From: Pseudomonadota bacterium
GTDB taxonomy: Bacteria; Pseudomonadota; Alphaproteobacteria; Caulobacterales; Caulobacteraceae
DNA length: 5,794 nt
Assembly (NCBI GenBank): GCA_023424215.1
Contig: JAFAEC010000139.1
Span: 1-5,794 of the forward strand
Direction: 5' to 3'
Part shown: piece by piece, positions 1-4,840 of the stretch
Position numbering within the stretch: the first letter of the stretch is position 1
How the letters are laid out: every line of letters begins with the position of its first letter
The notes under the pieces: model-generated
What the model saw: only the letters and a program-made list of their open reading frames with translations
Database searches by the model: none
What the model was told of the DNA's origin: nothing
Made by a program: the position numbers and the translations under genes

Positions 1-2
1 CC

Positions 3-497
3 TCGTCGTTCGGCTTCCGCCGTCATCCCATCGCCGGCTACCGCCGCATGCACCCGGGGATCGACTTCGCGGCCGGGATGGGCACGCCGGTGATCGCTCC
101 GGCGGATGGCGTGGTGGTCGAAGCCCGCCGCTGGGGCGGCTACGGCAACTGGCTGCGCATCCGTCACTCGAACGGCCTGGAAAGCGGCTACGGCCTCCTG
201 TCGCGCTATGCGTCGGGCGTCCGCGCCGGCCAGCGGGTGCGCCAGGGCCAGGTCGTCGCCTATGTCGGCTCGACCGGGGCCTCGACCGGTCCGCACCTGC
301 ACTATGAGATCTGGCGTCGCGGCCAGCGGATCAATCCCGCCGGCGTGCGCACCGAGGAGGGCACGGTCCTGGCCGGCGCCGAACTGGCCGCCTTCCGCGC
401 CGAGAAGGCCCGCATCGACCGGATCATCGCCGCCGGCGGCGAACGCAAGGTCCAGCAGCCCGCCATGGCCGCCGGCCTGAGGCCCGCCCGGGCCTGA
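3..497 (+). CDS. M23 family (LytM-type) metallopeptidase, 5' partial
   Basis: This is the C-terminal portion of a zinc peptidase domain of the LytM/lysostaphin type, which acts in the periplasm on peptide cross-links of peptidoglycan. The frame is open from base 3 with no start, and the first visible residues (SSFGFRRHPIAGYRR) are already the typical beginning of the M23 domain, so the true start lies left of the window. The ATG at 48 is internal. Zinc ligands are visible: HPGID (His codon 51-53, Asp codon 63-65) and the HLH motif (294-302), whose second His is the ligand. The family's conserved Y-x-H-L/M-S motif, whose His is catalytic in LytM, reads YGLLS here, with Leu at codon 195-197. 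The core GYVGSTG-type loop (AYVGSTGASTGPHLHYEI) is intact. A charged tail of about 45 residues follows the domain, as in alphaproteobacterial homologues. The family call is firm; whether it is an active enzyme or a degenerate LytM regulator is open. Confidence 0.93.
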   Translation, partial: SSFGFRRHPIAGYRRMHPGIDFAAGMGTPVIAPADGVVVEARRWGGYGNWLRIRHSNGLESGYGLLSRYASGVRAGQRVRQGQVVAYVGSTGASTGPHLHYEIWRRGQRINPAGVRTEEGTVLAGAELAAFRAEKARIDRIIAAGGERKVQQPAMAAGLRPARA

Positions 498-567
498 TCC
501 CGGCCGCTCCGTTCATCGTCATGCCGCATTCCGACGCGAGGGTGCGGTCGACGATGCTGGAGGCGGC

Positions 568-1455
568 ATGGCGGAGACCAGACGACGATTGCTGACGGGC
601 GCCCTAGCCGGCGCGGCCCTGGCGGCCGGCCCGGCCCGCGCGCAGGCGGCGTTCGCCTCGGGGCGGATCGCGGTACAGACCCGCGGCCGCGGCGCCGACC
701 TGATCCTCATCCCCGGACTGGCCTCGACCGCGGCGGTGTGGAGCCGGACCGCCGAGAGGCTGGCCGGACGACGGCGACTGCACCTCGTCTCCGTGCGCGG
801 CTTCGGCGACCTCGCCCCGCAGGCCAATGCGCGCGGCGCCATGATGGGCGCCGTGGCCGGCGAGATCCGCCGCTACATCGCCGAACAGGGCCTCGAACGC
901 CCCGCCATCATCGGGCATTCGATGGGAGGCCAGCTGGCCTTGCGCGTCGCCGCCGACGCGCCCGGCCGCGTGTCGCGGGTGATGACGGTCGACTCCTCGC
1001 CCTTCTTTCCCGCTCTCATCAGTCCCCAGGCGACCCTCGGCGACGTGGAGCCGATCGCGCGGGTCGCCTATCAGGCAGTGCATTTCCTCGGCGAGGAGGC
1101 GCTGCGCACCGGCGGCCGGAGCATCGGCATCGACCTCGGCGGGGCCTCGGACGCCCTGTTCAGCGCCGTCGGCTGGCAGGGGGGCGACCGCGGGGTCCTG
1201 GCCCAGGCCCTGTACGAGGTGATGACGGTCGATCTCCGCCGCCGGCTGCCGGAGATCGCCGCGCCGGTGACGGTGGCCTATGGCTGGAGCGCGGATCGCG
1301 ACTCGCCGCGGAGCCGCGCCGACGCCCTGTTCCGGGCGGCCTACGCCCGGCTGCGTCGGCCGGCCGTGTTCGAACGGATCGAGGGGGCCGAACACATGGT
1401 CATGATCGATCAGCCGGGGCGTTTTCACGCCGCGGTGGACCGCTTCCTGGCCTGA
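568..1455 (+). CDS. Exported alpha/beta-fold hydrolase (serine hydrolase)
   Basis: A 295-residue alpha/beta hydrolase of unknown substrate. The N-terminus reads TRRRLLTG followed by an Ala/Leu-rich stretch and an ARA-QA site near residue 25. This fits a twin-arginine (Tat) signal peptide and implies periplasmic activity after folding in the cytoplasm. The oxyanion strand and loop is LILIPGLAST (about residues 45-54), with PG where many relatives have HG. The nucleophile elbow is GHSMGG with Ser118. The probable acid is Asp243 or Asp245 in YGWSADRD, and the catalytic His is His276 in GAEHMVMIDQP. All three triad positions are therefore present in the usual order and the length is normal. The ATG at 568 is supported by GGAGG at 559-563, four bases upstream. 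The gene starts 70 bp after the M23 gene with no terminator visible between them, so they could share a transcript. It converges on the minus-strand gene ending at 1465. Esterase, lipase or haloperoxidase-like roles are all possible. Confidence 0.9.
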   Translation: MAETRRRLLTGALAGAALAAGPARAQAAFASGRIAVQTRGRGADLILIPGLASTAAVWSRTAERLAGRRRLHLVSVRGFGDLAPQANARGAMMGAVAGEIRRYIAEQGLERPAIIGHSMGGQLALRVAADAPGRVSRVMTVDSSPFFPALISPQATLGDVEPIARVAYQAVHFLGEEALRTGGRSIGIDLGGASDALFSAVGWQGGDRGVLAQALYEVMTVDLRRRLPEIAAPVTVAYGWSADRDSPRSRADALFRAAYARLRRPAVFERIEGAEHMVMIDQPGRFHAAVDRFLA

Positions 1456-1464
1456 GCCTCAGCC

Positions 1465-2097
1465 TCAGTCCGCGTCCGGCTGATTGTCCGGGTGGGCGGC
1501 GAGGAAGGCCGCATGGCTTGCGGCGGCGGCCTCGATCGCAAGCAGGCGGGGGAAGGCGTCGAGCGGCATCTTGAAGCGCCGGGCCGAATAGATCTGCGGG
1601 ATCAGGTAGCAGTCCGCCAGGGTCGGCGCCGCGCCGAAGCACCAGCCGTCGCCGTGACGACCCACGAGCGCCTCCAGCGCGGTGAAGCCGGGCACGATCC
1701 AGCGCGCGGCCCAGGCGTCGACCGCGGCCTGGTCAGCGCCGAAGTCCTCGCGCAGGGCCTTGCCGACCCGGAGGTTGTTGAGCGGATGGATGTCGCAGCC
1801 GATCAGCGCGGCCATGGCGCGCACGGCGGCGCGGTCGACAGGATCGGCCGGCAGCAGCGGCGGAACCGGGTGCGCCTCCTCCAGCCATTCGAGAATGGCG
1901 GGGCTCTGGGTCAGGACCGCGTCCTCGACCTCCAGCGCCGGAACCAGCCCTTGCGGGTTCAGCGCCAGATAGGCGTCCGAGCGCTGCTCGCCCTGGCGCA
2001 GGTCGACCCCGCGCTGCTCATAGGCGAGGCCTTTCAGCTCAAGCGCGATGCGCGTCCGGTACGAGGTGCCAGACCGCCAGTAGCCGTGCAGGATCAT
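1465..2097 (-). CDS. maiA: Maleylacetoacetate/maleylpyruvate isomerase (zeta-class GST)
   Basis: A 210-residue zeta-class glutathione transferase, a cytoplasmic enzyme that uses glutathione to isomerise the cis double bond of maleylacetoacetate (tyrosine/homogentisate route) or maleylpyruvate (gentisate route) to the fumaryl form. The thioredoxin-fold N-terminus begins MILHGYWRSGTSYRTRIAL. The family catalytic SSC motif reads S9-G10-T11 here, keeping the first Ser. The glutathione-binding TQSPAILEWLEE follows at about 64-75, and the helical domain carries the zeta signature IHPLNNLRV. Length is normal for the family. The ATG overlaps the stop of the upstream hydrolase gene as ATGA (4 nt), which fixes this start and indicates translational coupling. 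The pairing with a fumaryl-compound hydrolase strongly supports the isomerase role, but no ring-cleaving dioxygenase lies in the window to decide between the two pathways. The frame stays open upstream to 2823, but that extension is antiparallel to nothing conserved and overlaps the hydrolase gene out of frame. Confidence 0.92.
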   Translation of the reverse strand: MILHGYWRSGTSYRTRIALELKGLAYEQRGVDLRQGEQRSDAYLALNPQGLVPALEVEDAVLTQSPAILEWLEEAHPVPPLLPADPVDRAAVRAMAALIGCDIHPLNNLRVGKALREDFGADQAAVDAWAARWIVPGFTALEALVGRHGDGWCFGAAPTLADCYLIPQIYSARRFKMPLDAFPRLLAIEAAAASHAAFLAAHPDNQPDAD

Positions 2098-2747
2098 CGC
2101 GACCTCACGGTGAAGGACAGCGGCGGCAACCCTTCGATGGCGCACTCGACGCGGGCGCCGGGCGCCAACGGTCCGACGCCTTCCGGAGTGCCGGTGAAGA
2201 TCAGGTCGCCCGGGCGCACGTCCCAGAGTTCGCGGGCCTTGCCGAGGATCTCGTGCGGCCCCCAGACCATGTCGCCGAGGCGACCGGACTGGCGCGGCTC
2301 GCCGTCGACCCGGAGCTCGATAATGGCGTCGGTGTCCGGCAGGGCGCCCAGCTGCAGGGCGCCGCATGGCGCGGACTGGTCGAAGCCCTTGGCGGCGTCC
2401 CACGGCCGCCCCTTCGCTTTCGCGGCGGCCTGCAGGTCGCGTCGGGTCAGGTCGCAGCCGACGGCCCAGCCGACGATCCCGCCCTCGGGCCCGACGGCGC
2501 AGACCAGTTCGACCTCGTGATGAAGGTCGGCCGTCGCAGAGGGATAGGTCGGGGCGGCGCCGTCGGCGACGACGGCGTCGGCCGGCTTGGTGAAGAAGAA
2601 CGGCTCGGCCCGCTCGTGCCCCATCTCGCGCGCGTGCGCGGCGTAGTTCTGGCCGACGCAGAGAATGCGGCGCACGGGGAAGCGGAGCGCGCTCCCGGCG
2701 ATCGGCAGGGAGGGGACGGGCGGAGCGGGAAACAACCAGTCGGGCAT
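2094..2747 (-). CDS. Fumarylacetoacetate hydrolase family protein, fumarylpyruvate hydrolase-like
   Basis: A 217-residue protein of the small FAH/FAHD1 class, which hydrolyses a C-C bond in fumarylpyruvate or related acylpyruvates using a divalent metal in the cytoplasm. By comparison with FAHD1, the catalytic dyad is His38/Glu41 in NYAAHAREM. The metal ligands are Glu78 and Glu80 in HHEVEL and Asp99 in GCDLTRRD. The lysine is Lys120 in KGFD. The late GTPEGVGPL motif is also present. The usual Arg of the CVGRNY motif is Gln33 (CVGQNY). The size and the FPVRRI-CVG and EPFFFTKPADAV blocks resemble NagK-type fumarylpyruvate hydrolase more than the approximately 420-residue FAH of tyrosine breakdown. 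It is the first gene of a two-gene unit with the zeta GST and overlaps it by 4 nt. No good Shine-Dalgarno precedes the ATG at 2747. A possible stress-type promoter lies at 2834-2810 on this strand. The substrate is inferred, not proven. Confidence 0.9.
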   Translation of the reverse strand: MPDWLFPAPPVPSLPIAGSALRFPVRRILCVGQNYAAHAREMGHERAEPFFFTKPADAVVADGAAPTYPSATADLHHEVELVCAVGPEGGIVGWAVGCDLTRRDLQAAAKAKGRPWDAAKGFDQSAPCGALQLGALPDTDAIIELRVDGEPRQSGRLGDMVWGPHEILGKARELWDVRPGDLIFTGTPEGVGPLAPGARVECAIEGLPPLSFTVRSR

Positions 2748-2807
2748 GACGGTTGTCTAGGCCGGACAGGCCCGCTCCGCCAGCCGGCGGCGCGATGCTG
2801 CGTTGCG

Positions 2808-2832
2808 GGAACCGCCACGCCACAGTGGCGTT
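2808..2832 (+). promoter_or_regulatory. EcfG/SigT-type general-stress promoter upstream of the DUF883 gene
   Basis: GGAAC at 2808-2812 and CGTT at 2829-2832 are separated by exactly 16 bases, matching the alphaproteobacterial EcfG/SigT consensus GGAAC-N16/17-CGTT. Transcription would begin near 2840, leaving a leader of about 45 bases before the ATG at 2886. The downstream genes belong to families often induced by general stress, which fits. No convincing housekeeping promoter was seen in this gap. Confidence 0.72.
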
Positions 2833-2834
2833 CC
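2810..2834 (-). promoter_or_regulatory. Possible divergent EcfG-type promoter for the FAH/GST pair
   Basis: Read on the minus strand, GGAAC (2834-2830) is followed after 16 bases by GGTT (2813-2810). The conserved GTT of the -10 element is present, but the first base differs from the consensus CGTT. It would start transcripts near 2803, about 55 bases before the ATG at 2747. It coincides with the plus-strand promoter because the region is an inverted repeat, so it may be a by-product of symmetry. Confidence 0.38.
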
Positions 2835-2856
2835 GGCTCAGGGTTCTCTATCTAAC

Positions 2857-2870
2857 CGTCAAGCTTGACG
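2857..2870. repeat. Perfect 14-bp palindrome in the DUF883 gene leader
   Basis: CGTCAAGCTTGACG is its own reverse complement. It lies about 17 bases downstream of the predicted transcription start and just before the ribosome binding site. It could be a dimeric repressor operator or a leader element; no regulator is encoded nearby, and chance is not excluded. Confidence 0.5.
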
Positions 2871-2873
2871 AAC

Positions 2874-2877
2874 GGAG
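2874..2877 (+). promoter_or_regulatory. Ribosome binding site deciding the DUF883 start
   Basis: GGAG at 2874-2877 lies 8 bases before the ATG at 2886. This supports the ATG over the in-frame TTG at 2865, which lies inside the palindrome and would add seven residues unlike the family N-terminus. Confidence 0.7.
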
Positions 2878-2885
2878 CGCGCATC

Positions 2886-3266
2886 ATGGCGACGACCAAG
2901 GCGGCACGGGCGGCCGTAAAGAAGGACATCGACACCCTGAAGGACGACCTGAAGGCGCTCGGCGCCGAGGAGAAGGCGAACCTGAGGGAGAAGGCGTCGG
3001 AGACCGAGACGCGACTGCGCGCCCGGGCGGCCGAGGCCGAGGCCCGGCTGCGCGAGCAGAGCGAGGTGCTGCGCGAGCGGGCCCGCGGCTATTACGACAC
3101 CGCCCGCGTGCGCGGCCGCGAGTACTACGATGACGCCCAGGAGCGTCTCGACGAGGCCCAGCGCTACCTGACCGAGCGCGTGCAGGAACGGCCGATCCAG
3201 TCGACCGCCATCGCGCTCGGCGTGGGGGTCGTGCTCGGCATGCTGCTGGCCGGCCGTCGTCGCTGA
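2886..3266 (+). CDS. DUF883/ElaB/YqjD-like tail-anchored membrane protein
   Basis: A 126-residue protein with a long charged helix (about residues 5-98) followed by an ERP motif (101-103), a glycine-rich hydrophobic segment (about 104-122) and a terminal GRRR. This is the arrangement of the ElaB/YqjD/DUF883 family, whose E. coli members are inner-membrane, stationary-phase proteins reported to bind ribosomes through the soluble part. The helix shows a clear 11-residue periodicity: L33-R34, L44-R45, L55-R56, A66-R67, G77-R78 and L88-D89, with YYD at both 69-71 and 80-82. No cysteine is present. Its stop TGA shares one base with the ATG of the next gene, so the two are coupled. An EcfG-type promoter and a palindrome lie upstream, suggesting induction under general stress. 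The family assignment rests on architecture and on the C-terminal anchor; the molecular role in this organism is unknown. Confidence 0.85.
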   Translation: MATTKAARAAVKKDIDTLKDDLKALGAEEKANLREKASETETRLRARAAEAEARLREQSEVLRERARGYYDTARVRGREYYDDAQERLDEAQRYLTERVQERPIQSTAIALGVGVVLGMLLAGRRR

Positions 3267-3673
3267 TGATCGGCGGGGGGCTGGCCCGGACCCTGGTCCG
3301 CAAGGCGGTGGCGGCCGCGGTCGCCGCCGGCGCGGCCCTGGTGGCCGTGATCGCCTTCGGGGCGACGATCTTCTACGCCCTGTGCCTCGTGGTCGTTCCG
3401 CTGGCGGCCGCGGCCATCACCTTCCTGCTGTTCGCGCTCGCCGCGCTGACCGTGGCGGTGATCTTCCTGCGCCGCGATGCGGCCGAGGAGGAGGAACTCG
3501 AGGAGGAGCCGGCCGGACTGGGCCAGCGGGCCTTCATGCTGTTCCGCGAGCGGCCGATCCTGGGCACGGTCGCGGCGCTCGCCGGCGGCTGGATCTTCCT
3601 GCGCAACCCGGCGCTGGCCAGCATAGTGGCGGCCGCGTTCACCGAGAAAACACACAGTCGTCGTCGCCGCTGA
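3266..3673 (+). CDS. YqjE-like phage-holin-superfamily membrane protein
   Basis: A 135-residue membrane protein. Two adjacent hydrophobic segments (about 14-43 and 46-68) form a hairpin ending in FLRRD. An acidic linker follows (EEEELEEE, 74-81), then a third hydrophobic stretch (about 98-125) beginning RERPILG and containing GGWIFLRNP, and a basic tail (SRRRR). The first half matches the layout of the YqjE/Phage_holin_3_6 family. Despite the name, these are usually chromosomal envelope proteins rather than lysis holins, and no phage genes are nearby. The ATG overlaps the previous stop by one base (TGATG), and the order DUF883 then YqjE-like mirrors the E. coli yqjD-yqjE arrangement. The ERPI-plus-hydrophobic segment resembles the anchor of the upstream protein, and the WI-x-x-R-N-P patch recalls YqjK, so the C-terminus may be an added domain. 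Function is unknown; a role in membrane or stress physiology is inferred from context. Confidence 0.78.
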   Translation: MIGGGLARTLVRKAVAAAVAAGAALVAVIAFGATIFYALCLVVVPLAAAAITFLLFALAALTVAVIFLRRDAAEEEELEEEPAGLGQRAFMLFRERPILGTVAALAGGWIFLRNPALASIVAAAFTEKTHSRRRR

Positions 3674-3675
3674 CC

Positions 3676-3700
3676 GGAACGGCGCGGCTTCCGGAACGTT
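3676..3700 (+). promoter_or_regulatory. EcfG/SigT-type general-stress promoter upstream of the DUF1328 gene
   Basis: GGAAC at 3676-3680 and CGTT at 3697-3700 are separated by exactly 16 bases, an exact match to the EcfG/SigT consensus and the second such site in under 900 bases. The -35 begins two bases after the stop of the preceding gene. Transcription would start near 3707, giving a leader of about 60 bases with a stem-loop close to the 5' end. A second GGAAC at 3693-3697 overlaps the -10 box. Confidence 0.75.
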
Positions 3701-3716
3701 GATCCTGCAGGTGCGG

Positions 3717-3742
3717 TACAGTTCAGCCGCTCCTGAACTGTA
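3717..3742 (+). repeat. Perfect 10-bp stem-loop in the DUF1328 gene leader
   Basis: TACAGTTCAG (3717-3726) and CTGAACTGTA (3733-3742) are perfectly complementary around the 6-base loop CCGCTC. It lies between the predicted start site and the ribosome binding site (GGGAGA, 3754-3759), roughly ten bases into the transcript. No U-run follows, so it is not an intrinsic terminator for the preceding gene. It does not cover the ribosome binding site. It could be a 5' stabilising hairpin, an operator or a protein-binding RNA element. Confidence 0.75.
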
Positions 3743-3766
3743 TCAATCGCTCCGGGAGAACCGCCT

Positions 3767-3931
3767 ATGCTTCGCTGGGCCCTGATCTTTCTGGTCCTTG
3801 CTCTTGTCGCTGGCGCTTTGGGCGCGGGTGGCGTGGCCGGACTGTCGATGAACATTGCTTATGTACTGTTCGTCATCTTCCTGATCCTGCTGGTCGTCCA
3901 CTTCGTCACCGGACGAGGGCGACGAATCTGA
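3767..3931 (+). CDS. DUF1328 (YtjA-like) small membrane protein
   Basis: A 54-residue protein beginning MLRWALIFLVLALVAGALG and ending in GRGRRI, with two hydrophobic segments (about 4-25 and 29-48). Length, the MLRWA start and the two-helix layout match the DUF1328/UPF0391 family (E. coli YtjA), inner-membrane proteins of unknown function that often accompany stress genes. GGGAGA at 3754-3759 is 7 bases before the ATG. The gene has its own EcfG-type promoter, a leader hairpin and a strong terminator, so it appears to be a single-gene unit in addition to any read-through from the two genes before it. Codon use is noticeably less G/C-rich at third positions than in the neighbours (several CTT, GCT, TTG, ATT, TAT, GTA and CGA codons), which may reflect a small, abundant or differently selected gene. 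Confidence 0.9.
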   Translation: MLRWALIFLVLALVAGALGAGGVAGLSMNIAYVLFVIFLILLVVHFVTGRGRRI

Positions 3932-3955
3932 CGCCGGATACGACGGATGGAATGG

Positions 3956-3983
3956 GCCGCGGTCTTCAGACCGCGGCTCTTTT
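3956..3983 (+). terminator. Intrinsic terminator after the DUF1328 gene
   Basis: A perfect 9-bp stem, GCCGCGGTC (3956-3964) and GACCGCGGC (3969-3977) with a TTCA loop, is followed by TCTTTT (3978-3983). It lies 25 bases past the DUF1328 stop. Its T-tract touches the stop codon of the convergent phosphoesterase gene. On the minus strand the hairpin lacks a T-run, so it would work poorly in that direction. Confidence 0.92.
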
Positions 3984-4840
3984 CATGTCTCGCGGACGCT
4001 CTGTTCGAGAACCCCGGGCTTCGTCGGGTCCGGCGCCGTGGCGTCACGCCGGGTGTCCTGCCGCCGCGGCAGCCGCCAGGTCTGGGCCGGTTCGAAGCTG
4101 TGGCCGTTCCAGGCGATGGCGGTCACGACGATCTCGCGCGCGTCCCATTCGATGCTGTTGAAGCTCGGCGGGGCGCCGCGCTCGCGGTTCGACAGCGTCC
4201 CGCACCCCACGGCGTAGGAGCAGTGATCGCCGAGCCGGATCGGCAAGGCGAACGGGACGTGCACATGGCCGGTCGCGATCAGGTCGACCCCGGCCTCGGC
4301 GAAGATGAGGGCGGCGGCCTCCCCCCGGATCACGTCGCCGGTCATGGGAGTGCCGATCATCTCGACGAGCGGATGGTGGCAGGCCAGCACGCGCAGCGCG
4401 CCGGTCGGCGCCTGACGCAGGGCGGCGGCGGCCTTGCGGGTCTGGTCGAGGTCGATGACGCCCTTGGACCAGTTGAGCCGCGCCTGCCAGCCGCGGGCGG
4501 TGACCACGCCGCGGACCATGACCGTCTCGCTGAGGAACTGGTGGTCATGGGCCGGGTGCCCGATGGCCTTCTCGAAGGCTCGCCAGGGGGCGAACAGTCG
4601 CGCCGGCAGGCTGAAGTAGGGGACGTCGTGGTTGCCGACGATGACGAAGGTCGGCTCCGGCATGCGTCGGATCCATTCGCCGGCGGCGGCGAACTCCCCG
4701 GGAAGGCCCTTCTGGGTGACGTCGCCGGTGATCAGGACCAGATCCGCCGGCGTCGCGTGGGCATAGTCCAGCGCCGCGGCGCAGGCGTGGGGGTGCTCAC
4801 GGCCGAAATGGACGTCGGAGAACTGGAGGATGCGTCCCAC
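3983..4840 (-). CDS. Calcineurin-like metallophosphoesterase
   Basis: A 285-residue protein of the class III/calcineurin-like phosphoesterase superfamily with a two-metal active site. All signature motifs are present in order: SDVHFG (Asp9, His11), ITGDVT (Asp40), VGNHDVP (Asn70, His71), ACHHPL (His155/156) and TGHVH (His192, His194). This resembles the cyclic-nucleotide/3',5'-phosphodiesterase-like (Icc/CpdA) and UDP-diacylglucosamine hydrolase branches, but the substrate cannot be read from the motifs. There is no signal peptide, so it is probably cytoplasmic. The start is GTG (4840-4838), supported by GAGGA nine bases upstream (4854-4850); the stop of the upstream lipid kinase overlaps it by one base (TAGTG), implying coupling. 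The C-terminal 40 or so residues after the core are Arg/Pro/Asp-rich and probably unstructured. Pairing with a lipid kinase suggests a role in phospholipid or nucleotide turnover, which is only inference. Confidence 0.92.
   Translation of the reverse strand: MGRILQFSDVHFGREHPHACAAALDYAHATPADLVLITGDVTQKGLPGEFAAAGEWIRRMPEPTFVIVGNHDVPYFSLPARLFAPWRAFEKAIGHPAHDHQFLSETVMVRGVVTARGWQARLNWSKGVIDLDQTRKAAAALRQAPTGALRVLACHHPLVEMIGTPMTGDVIRGEAAALIFAEAGVDLIATGHVHVPFALPIRLGDHCSYAVGCGTLSNRERGAPPSFNSIEWDAREIVVTAIAWNGHSFEPAQTWRLPRRQDTRRDATAPDPTKPGVLEQSVRET

Larger units (their letters stand above)
2808..2834. repeat. Imperfect inverted repeat spanning the stress promoter
   Basis: The left arm GGAACCGCCAC (2808-2818) pairs with the right arm GTGGCGTTCC (2825-2834) around the 6-base loop GCCACA, with one bulged C in the left arm. 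The arms contain the -35 and -10 boxes of the promoter on each strand. There is no T-run on either side, so it does not look like an intrinsic terminator. Confidence 0.7.

Noticed and set aside
604..1428. Long open frame antisense to the alpha/beta hydrolase.
   Set aside because: High-GC shadow frame with no recognisable motifs; the plus strand carries signal peptide and catalytic triad.
1456..1464. Terminator between the convergent hydrolase and zeta-GST genes.
   Set aside because: Only nine bases separate the genes; there is a short GCCTCA repeat but no stem or T-tract.
2098..2823. The zeta-GST frame stays open far upstream, allowing a 452-residue product.
   Set aside because: The extension is Arg/Pro/Gly-rich noise lying over the well-conserved hydrolase gene in another frame, and the ATGA overlap marks the real start at 2097.
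2861..2870. TTGACG in the palindrome as a housekeeping -35 box on either strand.
   Set aside because: No acceptable -10 box occurs at 16-18 bases on either strand; on the plus strand it would fall inside the coding region.
2865..2885. TTG at 2865 as the start of the DUF883 protein.
   Set aside because: It lies within the palindrome, has no ribosome binding site of its own, and the ATG at 2886 has GGAG at proper spacing.
3266..3673. Holin-like protein as evidence of a prophage.
   Set aside because: The YqjE/holin superfamily is common in chromosomes next to DUF883 genes, and no phage genes, integrase or attachment sites are present.
3717..3742. Stem-loop as a terminator for the YqjE-like gene.
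   Set aside because: No T-run follows on either strand, and it lies downstream of a strong promoter motif for the next gene.
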